From: Myxococcales bacterium SG8_38 | GTDB lineage: Bacteria; Myxococcota_A; Polyangia; Polyangiales; Houyiibacteriaceae | NCBI GenBank assembly: GCA_001303415.1 | Contig: LJTN01000006.1 | Coordinates: forward strand, 83,759-147,758 | Direction: 5' to 3' | Length of the DNA: 64,000 nucleotides | Part shown: piece by piece, positions 36,172 through 44,941 of the stretch | Layout: every line of letters begins with the position of its first letter | How positions within the stretch are numbered: position 1 is the first letter of the stretch | Translations under genes and position numbers: made by a program | The notes under the pieces: generated by a model | Told to the model about the DNA's origin: nothing | Database searches by the model: none | Seen by the model: the letters and a program-made list of their open reading frames with translations, nothing else

Positions 36172-36247
36172 AGCCGCCCAATTGTGAAGAAGAAGCTGCC
36201 GGAGCGGTAGTTTCAAGCTGGACAAGTGTTTAGCCCAGCTCGACCGG

Positions 36248-36913
36248 TCAGCTGCGGAGCCCCTCCAGCACGATGGAGATGAGCCGTTTGGTGGTTTCCA
36301 CTGGGTCCATCTGGATCTGATTTCGCACGGCCGCCAGTGCCAAGGCCTCGACGGCTCCCAACACCGCAAGCGCGCTGACCCTCGGATCGGAAACGGTGAC
36401 GAAGCCCCGGTCGACGGCGGCCTGGCTCAGAGCGATGGCGCTCTCGTCGAGATCGCGCGCCAGATCGGAAATGGCCTGGCGGGCGGGAGTGGCCGGGGCT
36501 CGGCGTTCCTGAAGATACAGGCACATGGCGTCGGCGTGGGTCGCCAGCGCGCCTGCGAGCCGGTTTCCGAGATGCGCGTACGCCGCGATTGCCTCGTCGC
36601 GGCCGTTGGCGCCGCGAAGCCGCCAATGACACTCATCGAGGGCGGATCGCGTCGCGTGCGCCACCGGCTCGACGACCGCTTCCACCAAGTCGGGTTTGTC
36701 CCGGAAATAGCGATAGAAATTCCCTTTCGCCATGCCGGCTTCTCGGGCGACCTCGTCGATCGTGACCGCCTCGACGCCTCGGGCAAGAAATAGCGAAAGC
36801 CCGGCCTCGACGAGATCCTGGACGCGTCGGCGTCGATTCAGATCCCTCTTGCCTCCAACGGCTCCCGGTCGCTCTATCGGCCCGGCCCTTCTGGGCCGCC
36901 TTTCCTCGTCCAT
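36248..36913 (-). CDS. TetR-family transcriptional regulator
   Basis: A 221-residue regulator. The DNA-binding domain has VQDLVEAGLSLFLARGVEAV, then TIDEVAREAGMAKGNFYRYF, the turn-helix typical of TetR. The rest is an all-helical ligand-binding domain. The ATG at 36913 has AGGAG seven bases upstream. It lies 76 bp upstream of the cation-transport run on the same strand and 207 bp from divergent lipA, so it could control either. A perfect palindrome in that gap is a candidate operator. Confidence 0.9.
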   Translation of the reverse strand: MDEERRPRRAGPIERPGAVGGKRDLNRRRRVQDLVEAGLSLFLARGVEAVTIDEVAREAGMAKGNFYRYFRDKPDLVEAVVEPVAHATRSALDECHWRLRGANGRDEAIAAYAHLGNRLAGALATHADAMCLYLQERRAPATPARQAISDLARDLDESAIALSQAAVDRGFVTVSDPRVSALAVLGAVEALALAAVRNQIQMDPVETTKRLISIVLEGLRS

Positions 36914-36986
36914 CGAGATGCTCCTAGCGGGAAGATGAAGCGTTGTGCCGGAGGAGTATGGGGCGCGAGCCTCCCGCGTAAAGACA

Positions 36987-36996
36987 TTTCGCGAAA
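36987..36996. promoter_or_regulatory. Candidate TetR operator palindrome
   Basis: TTTCGCGAAA is a perfect 10-bp palindrome about 74 bp upstream of the tetR ATG, in the divergent tetR-lipA spacer, flanked by A/T-rich bases. TetR regulators often bind such sites in their own divergent promoter. Support is position and symmetry only. Confidence 0.35.
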
Positions 36997-37077
36997 ATAT
37001 TGCGTCCGGGCAGGCGGATTTTCAAAAGCGTTGCGCCAAACCCCAGAAACCACCACAATTCGAAGTGTTAGGCGCGT

Positions 37078-37105
37078 TTGACACGGGGGATGCAGACCCT
37101 ACGCG
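37078..37105 (+). promoter_or_regulatory. Possible promoter of the lipA-bkd operon
   Basis: TTGACA (37078-37083), a perfect -35 hexamer, is followed after 16 bases by TACGCG (37100-37105), a poor -10. Transcription would begin about nine bases before the lipA ATG, which has no clear ribosome site. Weak evidence because of the -10. Confidence 0.35.
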
Positions 37106-37120
37106 CTGGGCTCGGGCACC

Positions 37121-38077
37121 ATGACCTTACCGGCTCGCAAACCTGATTGGCTTCGTGTGCGACTCCCCGCAGGACCGCAGCACGACGAGTTCCAGGGCTT
37201 GAAGCTCCGCTTGCGCAGCCGCGGGCTCTACACGGTTTGCGAGGAAGCCCGCTGTCCCAACATCTTCGAGTGCTGGGGGCAAGGCACGGCAACCGTGATG
37301 ATCCTCGGGGAGACCTGCACCCGGGGATGCCGATTCTGCTCGGTTCATACCGGAAAGCCCGGCGGCGTGGTGGATGCGAACGAGCCCGAGAACACCGCGC
37401 TCGCGCTTTCGGAGATGGGTCTCGCCTACGTGGTCCTCACCATGGTGGACCGCGATGACCTCGCCGACGGCGGTGCCGCGCACGTGGCGCGCACCGTGCA
37501 ACGGATCAAGCACTACACGCCGGGGCTTCGCGTCGAGACGCTGGTCGGCGACTTTCTCGGGGAGCGTGCCGACATCGAAACCGTCGTGCGCGATGGGCGG
37601 CCCGACGTGTTTGCGCACAACGTGGAGGTCGTGCCGCGGTTACAGCGCCCCATTCGAGACGCGCGCTGCTCGTGGGATCGCTCCATTGGCGTTCTGATCG
37701 CCGCCAAAGAGCTCGGCGCCGCGATCACCAAGTCGTCGTTGATGGTGGGACTCGGAGAAAGCCACGCAGAGGTGTTGGAGGCGATGCAGCGCCTGCGCGA
37801 TGCCGACGTCGACGTGCTCACCATCGGGCAGTATTTGCGGCCCACCAAGCGCCATGCGTCTGTCGAGCGATATGTCGAGCCCGCGGAGTTCGCCGACTAC
37901 GAGCAAGCCGGGCTCGACATGGGCTTCCGGTTCGTCGCATCGGGACCGCTGGTTCGGTCGAGCTATCGTGCGGCCGAGGCTTTTCTCTCGGAGGCGCTTG
38001 CCGCAGACGCCCACGGGCAGCCCTCCCCTTGGATGGATCGATACGGCAAGAAACGAAAGTTGGAAGTGCTGACCTAG
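37121..38077 (+). CDS. lipA: Lipoyl synthase
   Basis: A 318-residue radical-SAM enzyme that inserts two sulfurs into octanoyl groups on carrier proteins. The auxiliary cluster motif CEEARCPNIFEC (CX4CX5C) and the radical-SAM motif CTRGCRFC (CX3CX2C) are both intact, with MILGETCTRGC preceding, and the C-terminal Ser is in RSSYRA. It modifies the lipoyl domain of E2 proteins, and the E2 of a 2-oxoacid dehydrogenase lies 2 kb downstream in the same run. No lipB is present in the window. Confidence 0.97.
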   Translation: MTLPARKPDWLRVRLPAGPQHDEFQGLKLRLRSRGLYTVCEEARCPNIFECWGQGTATVMILGETCTRGCRFCSVHTGKPGGVVDANEPENTALALSEMGLAYVVLTMVDRDDLADGGAAHVARTVQRIKHYTPGLRVETLVGDFLGERADIETVVRDGRPDVFAHNVEVVPRLQRPIRDARCSWDRSIGVLIAAKELGAAITKSSLMVGLGESHAEVLEAMQRLRDADVDVLTIGQYLRPTKRHASVERYVEPAEFADYEQAGLDMGFRFVASGPLVRSSYRAAEAFLSEALAADAHGQPSPWMDRYGKKRKLEVLT

Positions 38078-38086
38078 AGGGAGGGC

Positions 38087-39169
38087 ATGCACATCAATCG
38101 CGCGGATGGAACCCTGGACCCGAGCCTCGACCCAGGCTTGTCGATCGACCAGCTGGTCAGCTTGTACAAGGCGATGGTTCGAACCCGCGTCGTCGACGAC
38201 AGGCTGGAGAGGTTGCAGCGCCAGGGACGCATCGCGTTTCACGTCGGCTCGATGGGCGAAGAAGCGGCCATCATCGGCGCCGCGGCGGCGCTTCGGGACC
38301 ACGATTGGATCGTGCCCTGCTACCGCGAGGTTGGTGCGCTCCTATGGCGTGGCTATCCCCTCCAGCGATACATCGACCACATGTACGGCAACGCCGGTGA
38401 TCCCGTTCGGGGCCGGCAGATGCCCGACCATACCTTCAGCCGCGAGCATCGGTACCTCGCGGTGAGCGCCCCCATCGGTACGCAGATTCCGCATGCGGTC
38501 GGGATGGCCATGGCTGCCAAGAAGCGCGGACTCGACGAGTGCGTCGGCGTGTTTTTTGGCGACGGCGCCACGAGCTCGAACGACTTTCACGCTGCGATGA
38601 ACTTCGCCGCCGTGTACCAAGCGCCGGTTCTATTCCTCTGCCGAAACAACGGATATGCGATCAGCCTGCCGGCCGAGCGGCAAACGGCTGTCCCTCGGCT
38701 GTCCGAAAAAGGCGCCGCGTATGGTGTGCCCGCGCTTCGGGTCGACGGCAATGACGTGCTGGCGGTGTGGAAATCCGTCCGTGAAGGCGTTCGGCGTGCC
38801 ACGGAAGGAGATGGTCCCACCTTCGTCGAGCTCGCGACCTATCGGCTCGGAGGACATTCGACATCCGATGATCCGCGCGCTTATCGGGGCGACGACGAAG
38901 TCGAACGCTGGCGAAAGGCCGATCCCCTCCGAAGGCTCCGTGCGCACATCGAGAGGCGCGATGCGTGGAGCGAAGCGATGGATGCGGATTGGCGGGCTGC
39001 CTGTGAGTCCGAGGTTCGCGAGTGCGTACAGCGCGCCGAAGAGACGCCCGCAGCCGAGCTCGGAGACCTGTTCACCGACGTGTACGCGGAGCCGCCCTGG
39101 CATCTGCGCGAGCAACGAGCGCAATGCCTCGATGGCCCCCGCGCCGAAGGCGAGGAGCACGAGCCGTGA
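38087..39169 (+). CDS. bkdA: Branched-chain 2-oxoacid dehydrogenase E1 alpha subunit
   Basis: A 360-residue thiamine-diphosphate enzyme subunit. The ThDP fold shows as GDGATSSNDFHAAMNFA with NNGYAIS following. Several features favour the branched-chain type over pyruvate dehydrogenase: GRQMPDHT, and YRLGGHSTSDDPRAYR, which matches the phosphorylation-loop region of BCKDH E1alpha. ATG at 38087 has GAGGGAGG upstream, ten bases after the lipA stop. It forms an alpha2beta2 heterotetramer with the next gene product. Pyruvate as substrate is not excluded. Confidence 0.9.
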   Translation: MHINRADGTLDPSLDPGLSIDQLVSLYKAMVRTRVVDDRLERLQRQGRIAFHVGSMGEEAAIIGAAAALRDHDWIVPCYREVGALLWRGYPLQRYIDHMYGNAGDPVRGRQMPDHTFSREHRYLAVSAPIGTQIPHAVGMAMAAKKRGLDECVGVFFGDGATSSNDFHAAMNFAAVYQAPVLFLCRNNGYAISLPAERQTAVPRLSEKGAAYGVPALRVDGNDVLAVWKSVREGVRRATEGDGPTFVELATYRLGGHSTSDDPRAYRGDDEVERWRKADPLRRLRAHIERRDAWSEAMDADWRAACESEVRECVQRAEETPAAELGDLFTDVYAEPPWHLREQRAQCLDGPRAEGEEHEP

Positions 39170-40140
39170 CTTCGATGAATCTCGTCCAGGCCATCCGCAG
39201 CGGGCTGCGCGAAGCGATGCGTCAGGATGACGACGTGATGCTGCTCGGCGAGGACATCGGAAAGCTCGGCGGCGTCTTTCGCGTGACGCAGGGGCTAGAG
39301 GAAGAGTTCGGCGCCGACCGGGTTCTCGATACGCCTCTGTCCGAGACGGGGATCATCGGAACGGCGATCGGCATGGCGCTTCACGGCCTGCGCCCCGTTT
39401 CCGAGATTCAGTTTGCGGATTTCATCTACCCCGGCTTCGACCAGCTGGTGAACGAAGCGGCAAAGTACCGCTATCGCACGGCCGGAGAGCTTCACGTCCC
39501 GATGGTGGTGCGAACGCCGTATGGGGGAGGCATCCGAGGTGGGCAGTATCATTCTCAGTCGCCTGAGGCCTTGTTCATTCACACGCCGGGCCTCAAGGTC
39601 GTCTGTCCTTCCAATCCATACGATGCGAAGGGCTTGTTGATGGAGGCCATTCGCGATGAAGATCCGGTGATCTTCTTCGAGCCGAAACGCGTGTACCGCG
39701 CGGTCAAGATGGACGTGCCGGACGAGCCGTACGCGGTGCCTCTGGGACAGGCCAAGGTGGTTCGCAGTGGCGCGCAGGTCACCTGCGTCGCCTGGGGCGC
39801 GATGCTGTACGAGGCGTTTTCCGCAGCCGAGACGGCCGCAGGCCAGGGAGTCGACGTCGAGGTGATCGACCTCAGGACGCTCTGGCCCCTGGACATCGAC
39901 ACGCTCGTGTCGAGCGTCGAAAAGACCGGGCGCTTCGTGATCGTCCATGAAGCACCCCGCACCTGCGGTTTCGGAAGCGAGCTAGTCGCGCTTTTGACCG
40001 AGAGAGCGTTTCTTCATCTCGAAGCGCCTCCGGTTCGTGTCACTGGTTGGGACACACCGTTTCCCTTGACCCATGAACGGGAATACCTTCCGCTCGCACA
40101 CCGGATCGTGCCCGCCCTGCTCGAGACGGCGAGGTACTGA
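39166..40140 (+). CDS. bkdB: Branched-chain 2-oxoacid dehydrogenase E1 beta subunit
   Basis: A 324-residue transketolase-like subunit. Seen: LLGEDIGKLGGVFRVTQGL, DTPLSETGIIGTAIGMA, EIQFADFIYPGFDQLVNEA and a C-terminal domain with HEAPRTCGFGSELVA. I start it at GTG 39166, which overlaps the E1alpha stop as GTGA and has GAGGAG eight bases upstream; an ATG nine bases later is too far from that site. It shares its last base with the E2 start (TGATG). Confidence 0.93.
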   Translation: MTSMNLVQAIRSGLREAMRQDDDVMLLGEDIGKLGGVFRVTQGLEEEFGADRVLDTPLSETGIIGTAIGMALHGLRPVSEIQFADFIYPGFDQLVNEAAKYRYRTAGELHVPMVVRTPYGGGIRGGQYHSQSPEALFIHTPGLKVVCPSNPYDAKGLLMEAIRDEDPVIFFEPKRVYRAVKMDVPDEPYAVPLGQAKVVRSGAQVTCVAWGAMLYEAFSAAETAAGQGVDVEVIDLRTLWPLDIDTLVSSVEKTGRFVIVHEAPRTCGFGSELVALLTERAFLHLEAPPVRVTGWDTPFPLTHEREYLPLAHRIVPALLETARY

Positions 40141-41459
40141 TGGCGCGCTTGGAGCTCAAGCTTCCGGACATCGGCGAGGGCGTCACAGAGGGCGAGATCG
40201 TAGAATGGTTCATCCGGGCGGGCGACCGCGTTCGCGAGGACGATCCCATGGTCGAGGTCATGACCGACAAAGCCACGGTCACCATCGGGGCGCCCTGCGA
40301 TGCCCTCGTCGAGCGGGTGCATTTCGAGGTTGGCAGCGTGGCCAAGGTAGGCCAGGTGATCGTCACACTCGATTCTCGGGCCGCCTCCCACGTGGGCTCC
40401 GCGCAAGGCTCGTCGGGGCCGCCTGCGAGCGCCGTCGGCGACATTCAAGATCGGTTGCCGGGGGCGGGGCTCTTTGCGGCGACCGAGCCAGGCAACGGTG
40501 GAAGCGCGCGCCGAGGGTCCGTCCGTCCGGCCGCGGCAGCCCAGCGCCGATCGCTTCGTACGTCGGCCGAGTCCGTTCGCGACATCGAGTACTTCGAGTC
40601 GAAGCCGCTGGCCACGCCGGCCACGCGGCGTCTCGCCAAGGACATCGGCGTCGACATCCGGCGGGTCCGCCCGAGCGGCGAAGGAGGACGCGTGACCCGA
40701 GATGACGTTCGCGCGGCGCTCCGGGGGGAAATGGCCGAGGACCGGCCTCACGCCCCGCTCGAGGAACGAGAGCCGATCGTCGGGATCCGACGCAAGATCG
40801 CGGAGCGCATGCATCATGCGAAGACGACGGCGGCGCACTTCACGTTCGTCGAGGAGTGCGACGCCTCGCGCCTCGTCGATCTGAAAGAGCGTTTGTCTGC
40901 AGAGGCAAGGAGGCGCGGTCTGCGACTCACGTACCTGCCGTTCATCGTGAAGGCGGTCACCGACGCGCTTCGCAGGCATCCCGTGCTGAACAGCGCAGTC
41001 GATGAGAGAGCCCACGAGATCGTCTACAAGAGGTACTACAACATCGGCGTGGCCACCGCGACCGATGCAGGGCTCGTGGTTCCGGTGGTCCATGGTGCCG
41101 ACCGTCTCCGTCTCTTCGAGCTGGCGAGCGAAATCGAGCGCCTCGCGGAGTCTGCGCGCAAAGGCACGCTTGCCCCACAGGATCTCCGCAACTCCACGTT
41201 CACCGTGACATCGCTCGGCAAGCAAAGCGGCCTGCTCGCCACGCCGATCCTGAATCACCCCGAGGTGGGGATTCTCGGGGTTCACCGCATCAAGGATCGA
41301 CCCGTGGTCCGCGACGGGCAGATCGCTGTTGGCAAGGTGATGCTGCTCTCGCTTTCGTTCGATCACCGGGTCGTCGACGGGCATGTGGGCGCGGCGTTCG
41401 CGTATGACGTCATCGATACGCTGGAGAACCCCGAGCGCTCGCTCTACGAGCACCTCTGA
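40140..41459 (+). CDS. bkdC: Dihydrolipoamide acyltransferase E2 (branched-chain type)
   Basis: A 439-residue E2 subunit with one lipoyl domain (residues about 3-78; lipoyl Lys in VMTDKATV), a Pro/Ala/Arg-rich linker, a peripheral-subunit-binding domain (ATPATRRLAKDIGVDI...GRVTRDDV) and a catalytic domain of about 230 residues ending with the active-site LSFDHRVVDGHVGA. The start DIGEGVTEGEIVEWF resembles BCKDH E2. No E3 (lipoamide dehydrogenase) gene follows, so it must be shared from elsewhere. It ends with TGATG into mutY. Confidence 0.94.
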   Translation: MARLELKLPDIGEGVTEGEIVEWFIRAGDRVREDDPMVEVMTDKATVTIGAPCDALVERVHFEVGSVAKVGQVIVTLDSRAASHVGSAQGSSGPPASAVGDIQDRLPGAGLFAATEPGNGGSARRGSVRPAAAAQRRSLRTSAESVRDIEYFESKPLATPATRRLAKDIGVDIRRVRPSGEGGRVTRDDVRAALRGEMAEDRPHAPLEEREPIVGIRRKIAERMHHAKTTAAHFTFVEECDASRLVDLKERLSAEARRRGLRLTYLPFIVKAVTDALRRHPVLNSAVDERAHEIVYKRYYNIGVATATDAGLVVPVVHGADRLRLFELASEIERLAESARKGTLAPQDLRNSTFTVTSLGKQSGLLATPILNHPEVGILGVHRIKDRPVVRDGQIAVGKVMLLSLSFDHRVVDGHVGAAFAYDVIDTLENPERSLYEHL

Positions 41460-42517
41460 TGGCTGGCCTGCGGCACGAGCTCTTGCGCTGGTACGACCAA
41501 GCGGCCCGCGACCTTCCCTGGCGCCGGACGCGTGATCCATATGCGATCTGGGTCTCGGAGGTGATGCTCCAGCAAACGCGGGTGGAGACGGTCATTCCGT
41601 ACTACGAGCGATTCTTGAAGCGCTTTCCCACCCCGGCCACGCTTGCCGCAGCCGATGAGGATGCGGTTCTCTCGCACTGGAGCGGGCTTGGATACTATCG
41701 CCGCGCCCGGCTCTTGCATGCAGGGGTCCGGGAGGTGGTCGAACGCTACGGAGGACGGGTCCCCGAGAGCGCCGAGGATCGCCGGGCGCTTCCCGGCGTC
41801 GGGCGGTATACGGCGGGCGCGATTGGGAGCATCGCGTTCGACAAGCCGGAGCCGGTGGTCGACGGGAATGTCACGCGGGTGCTGGCGCGGCTCTTTGGCA
41901 TCGACACGCCCGTCGGCACTGCGGCCACGACCCAGCGCTTGTGGGACGAGGCGGCGCGCCTCGTCCCTGGCGAGCGGCCCGGCGCCTTGAACCAGGCCCT
42001 CATGGAGCTCGGCGCCACGGTGTGCACCGCGCAGAGCCCCCGGTGCGGGGCCTGTCCGGTCGCTGCGGACTGCGTGGCGCATCGCCGCGGCGTTGTCGAC
42101 GCCCTGCCCGTGGCCCGCGCACGCAAGGCGCCGGGCGCGATCGCGCTGGTTGCCGTGGTGGCGACGAGCGGTAAGGGGCGTCACCGCAGCGTCTGGCTCG
42201 TTCGCAGCGAGGCGCGTCTGTTTGGAGGGCTGTGGGGTGTGCCCATGGTGCAGCGGAATGGCTGCGGCGGCGATGCGCGCGCCGCTCTTCGCGAGGCCGG
42301 GATTTCGGCGCGGCTCGCTCCCGAGCCCGCTGCCCGGGTCGAGCACGTCCTCACCCATCGCCGTCTTCGGCTCGAGGTCTTTCGGGCGACCGCGGCCCGC
42401 GCCGAAGAGTCGGATACCCGGCGCTGCTTCACCGATGCCGCCCTCGAAGAGGTGGGCGTCTCCACCTTGACGCGGAGGCTTCTCGCCGCCGCCTCGCCCA
42501 GCCGATACACTGCGTGA
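41459..42517 (+). CDS. mutY: A/G-specific adenine glycosylase
   Basis: A 352-residue helix-hairpin-helix glycosylase that removes adenine opposite 8-oxoguanine. EVMLQQTRVETVIPYY contains the catalytic Glu, ALPGVGRYTAGAI is the hairpin with VVDGNVTRVLARLFG carrying the catalytic Asp, and a 4Fe-4S cluster is bound by C-x6-C-x2-C-x5-C (CTAQSPRCGACPVAADC). A C-terminal NUDIX-like 8-oxoG recognition domain follows. Its ATG overlaps the E2 stop by one base, an odd operon partner for a metabolic complex. Confidence 0.95.
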   Translation: MAGLRHELLRWYDQAARDLPWRRTRDPYAIWVSEVMLQQTRVETVIPYYERFLKRFPTPATLAAADEDAVLSHWSGLGYYRRARLLHAGVREVVERYGGRVPESAEDRRALPGVGRYTAGAIGSIAFDKPEPVVDGNVTRVLARLFGIDTPVGTAATTQRLWDEAARLVPGERPGALNQALMELGATVCTAQSPRCGACPVAADCVAHRRGVVDALPVARARKAPGAIALVAVVATSGKGRHRSVWLVRSEARLFGGLWGVPMVQRNGCGGDARAALREAGISARLAPEPAARVEHVLTHRRLRLEVFRATAARAEESDTRRCFTDAALEEVGVSTLTRRLLAAASPSRYTA

Positions 42518-42518
42518 C

Positions 42519-43409
42519 GTGGGGATTCTTGCGTATCGCGGCGTGTCGAAGCGTTTCGGACCACGCGCGGCGCTCGAGGACGTGTCACTCGAGGTCGTGC
42601 CCGGAGAGGTGTTCGGGCTTCTCGGGCCCAACGGGGCTGGCAAGACGACGCTGATCCGAATCGGTCTCGACATCCTTCGTGCCGACGAGGGAGAGGTGCG
42701 CTTGTTCGGAACCCAGCCGAGCCGCAAAGCCCTCGATCGAGCCTCCTATCTCCCCGAAGAGCGCGGTGTCTACCGACGCGCCAAGGTGCGCGAGCTGCTC
42801 GAGTACCTTGGAGCCCTCAAGGGCTTGAAGCGCGTGGAAGCCCGCCGGGCCGCGGGCCATTGGCTCGAACGCGTAGGACTCAGCCAGGTGGCCGACCAGC
42901 GCGTGGAGAGCCTTTCGAAGGGAATGACGCAGAAGGTCCAGATCGCCGGCTGCCTCATGACCGAGCCGGAGCTCTGCATCTTGGACGAGCCGTTTTCCGG
43001 GCTCGATCCGGTCAACGTCGCGCTGGTGACCGAGCTGATCGAGGAACGCCGCGCCCGGGGACGAACGACGGTGCTGTCCACGCACATGATGCACCAGGTC
43101 GAGGCGCTCTGCGATCGTGTGGCGCTCGTGCATCGAGGGCGCTTGGTGGTCTACGGCCAGCTCGACGAGATCCGCCGGCGCTACTCGCCCCACGAGGTCG
43201 TCATCTGGACGACCATGGACCTCTTGGCGCTCGGCATGCCGGCGACCCAACACAAAGCCGGCGGGTGGCGTGTGGCGCTCCCGCCCACCGCGACGCCCGC
43301 GGGATACCTCAGTGAGCTCGTACGGAGCGGCGTGCTGGTCGAGCGCTACGAGCCGCTCGTCGCGCGCATGGACGAGATCTTCGTCAACCTGGTGAGCGAG
43401 GGGCGCTGA
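42519..43409 (+). CDS. ABC transporter ATP-binding protein (NatA-like)
   Basis: A 296-residue ATPase. Walker A is GPNGAGKTT, the signature is ESLSKGMTQKV (LSKGM, a variant of LSGGQ common in exporters of this class), and Walker B is LCILDEPFSGLD. A C-terminal extension of about 70 residues resembles NatA-type ATPases with a DUF4162-like end. It starts at GTG 42519, one base after the mutY stop. It pairs with the permease gene that follows after three bases. Cargo could be Na+ or a small molecule. Confidence 0.9.
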   Translation: MGILAYRGVSKRFGPRAALEDVSLEVVPGEVFGLLGPNGAGKTTLIRIGLDILRADEGEVRLFGTQPSRKALDRASYLPEERGVYRRAKVRELLEYLGALKGLKRVEARRAAGHWLERVGLSQVADQRVESLSKGMTQKVQIAGCLMTEPELCILDEPFSGLDPVNVALVTELIEERRARGRTTVLSTHMMHQVEALCDRVALVHRGRLVVYGQLDEIRRRYSPHEVVIWTTMDLLALGMPATQHKAGGWRVALPPTATPAGYLSELVRSGVLVERYEPLVARMDEIFVNLVSEGR

Positions 43410-43412
43410 GCC

Positions 43413-44681
43413 ATGCGAATCCGACGCATCGGCGCCGTGGCGCGATTCGAGCTCCTGTCGGTGATCAAGCGCTGGTCCTATTTGATCGCGACGTTCGGGC
43501 TGCCGCTGTTCCTGGCGGGCGTGTCGGGGACGGTCCTCGGCATCCAGACCTATTTCTTGAGCCAACGCGCTGCGCAAAGCTCCCAATTCGGCCTCATCGA
43601 CGATGCGGGCGTCGTCGACCGCTCGGAATTCTCGTCACGCGACGGCCAACGGGTGTGGAGCGCCAATGGAAGCGATGTCGTCCTCTACGAGGATCGGGAC
43701 CTGGCAAACCGGGATCTCGCGTCGGGCCGTCTTCGCGCACTCTACATCGTGCAGGAAGACTACCTACGGAGCGGCGAGGTTCGGGCCGTCCAGTCTGAGA
43801 AGACGCCGCTCTTGAGCATGCGAGGGACGACCATCGAGCCCATGCTTCGCTCGCTCTTGCGCAAGTCGCTATTGGAGGGACGTCTCGAGGCAGACGTGCA
43901 AGAGCGCGTATTGGCGCCGGCTCATTTCGTGCGCGCGCGGCTCGGACCCGACGGCGATCAAACGACCGACTTGAGCGAGGCGCTCGACCTTCTGGTACGC
44001 ACGACGATCCCGCTCTTTCTCGGCGTTTTGCTGCTCACGGCGCTATTGAGCGCTTCGGGCTACTTGGTGCAGACGGTTGCGACGGATAAGGAAAGCAAGA
44101 TCGTCGAGGTGCTGCTCTCGTCGGTGTCCCCCGAGGAGATCCTCGCGGGCAAGCTTCTCGGCCTCGGAGCCGCAGGCCTCTTGCAGTTCGCAGTCTGGTC
44201 CTCGATGGTGGTGCTCGTGGCGATCACCGCATCCACGGCGCTCGCAGCCGTGGTTGCCGTTCCTTGGCAGGCGATCTCAGTCGCCCCCGTCCTGTTCGTG
44301 CTCGGCTACCTTTTTCTCGGAAGCTTGATGCTCGCCACGGCCGCGCTTGGCGCCAACGCGGCCGAAAGCCAGAAGCTGACCATGGGCTGGGCCTTGCTGG
44401 CAATCGTGCCTTTGATGGTGCTCGTGGTCTTGCTCGAGGAGCCTCACGGGATCGCCGGACAGGTATTGACCTGGATCCCATTCACCTCGCCGCTGACGGT
44501 CATCATCCGCCTTGCCGTCGATCCGTCCGGCATCGCTTGGTGGGAAGTCGCCGGGGCGATCGTGGCTTTGCTGATCTCGACCTGGCTCTCGATTCGGATC
44601 GGCGCGCGCCTCTTCCGCGTCGGATTTCTACTCACCGGCTCCCGCCCTTCCTTCGCCGAGCTCTGGCGCCAAGCGAAGTGA
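43413..44681 (+). CDS. ABC-2 type permease (NatB-like)
   Basis: A 422-residue membrane subunit: a first helix at about residues 25-50, a large extracytoplasmic loop of about 150 residues, then five helices (LGVLLLTALLSASGYLVQTV onward). The block VATDKESKIVEVLLSSVSP is the signature of ABC-2 NatB-type permeases. It is the last gene of the lipA-bkd-mutY run. The 460-bp repeat-rich region begins right after its stop. Confidence 0.9.
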   Translation: MRIRRIGAVARFELLSVIKRWSYLIATFGLPLFLAGVSGTVLGIQTYFLSQRAAQSSQFGLIDDAGVVDRSEFSSRDGQRVWSANGSDVVLYEDRDLANRDLASGRLRALYIVQEDYLRSGEVRAVQSEKTPLLSMRGTTIEPMLRSLLRKSLLEGRLEADVQERVLAPAHFVRARLGPDGDQTTDLSEALDLLVRTTIPLFLGVLLLTALLSASGYLVQTVATDKESKIVEVLLSSVSPEEILAGKLLGLGAAGLLQFAVWSSMVVLVAITASTALAAVVAVPWQAISVAPVLFVLGYLFLGSLMLATAALGANAAESQKLTMGWALLAIVPLMVLVVLLEEPHGIAGQVLTWIPFTSPLTVIIRLAVDPSGIAWWEVAGAIVALLISTWLSIRIGARLFRVGFLLTGSRPSFAELWRQAK

Positions 44682-44734
44682 CGCCCCGGGCGGCTCGTCA
44701 ACTCGACCGCAGGAGGACGCGCTGACGTAAGACC

Positions 44735-44919
44735 GGGCTCGGAAAAACACGACACGGGCTTCCACGGAACGGGACGGCTTGCAAAGGTGGCCCGGTTCAC
44801 TTGGGAGCTTCGGCCACGCAAGCCGTCCCTCGGGCGGCGCGCCAATCGGAGGTGGTTGCATCCATGCCGATTGGCACTTCGCACGTCCGCTCCAGCCCAT
44901 GTCGCGTTTTTCCGAGCCC
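44735..44919. repeat. 185-bp element with 26-bp inverted termini (copy 1)
   Basis: The left end (44735-44760) and the reverse complement of the right end (44919-44894) match at 24 of 26 positions, sharing GGGCTCGGAAAAAC and CGACA. Each end is followed inward by its own hairpin: GGGACGGCTTGC (44771-44782) with GCAAGCCGTCCC (44818-44829) on the left, and GCCAATCGG with CCGATTGGC (within 44838-44880) on the right. A 91-bp copy of the left half occurs at 63910-64000. It resembles a MITE or a paired REP/BIME-type repeat. No transposase is present and I see no clear target duplication directly at the ends. Confidence 0.8.
44771..44829 (+). repeat. Two-part hairpin inside repeat copy 1
   Basis: Outer stem: 44771-44782 pairs perfectly with 44818-44829 (12 bp). 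Inner stem: GTGGCC (44787-44792) pairs with GGCCAC (44812-44817). Between them is a one-sided AAAG bulge, and the loop is 19 bases. The same fold with altered but still paired bases occurs in the second copy. Confidence 0.8.
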
Positions 44920-44941
44920 TTCGTCCATCGACTTCTACGTA

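Noticed and set aside
38170-38195. GGTTCGAACCC, like the T-arm of a tRNA
   Set aside because: It falls inside the E1 alpha reading frame, with no acceptor stem or anticodon arm around it.
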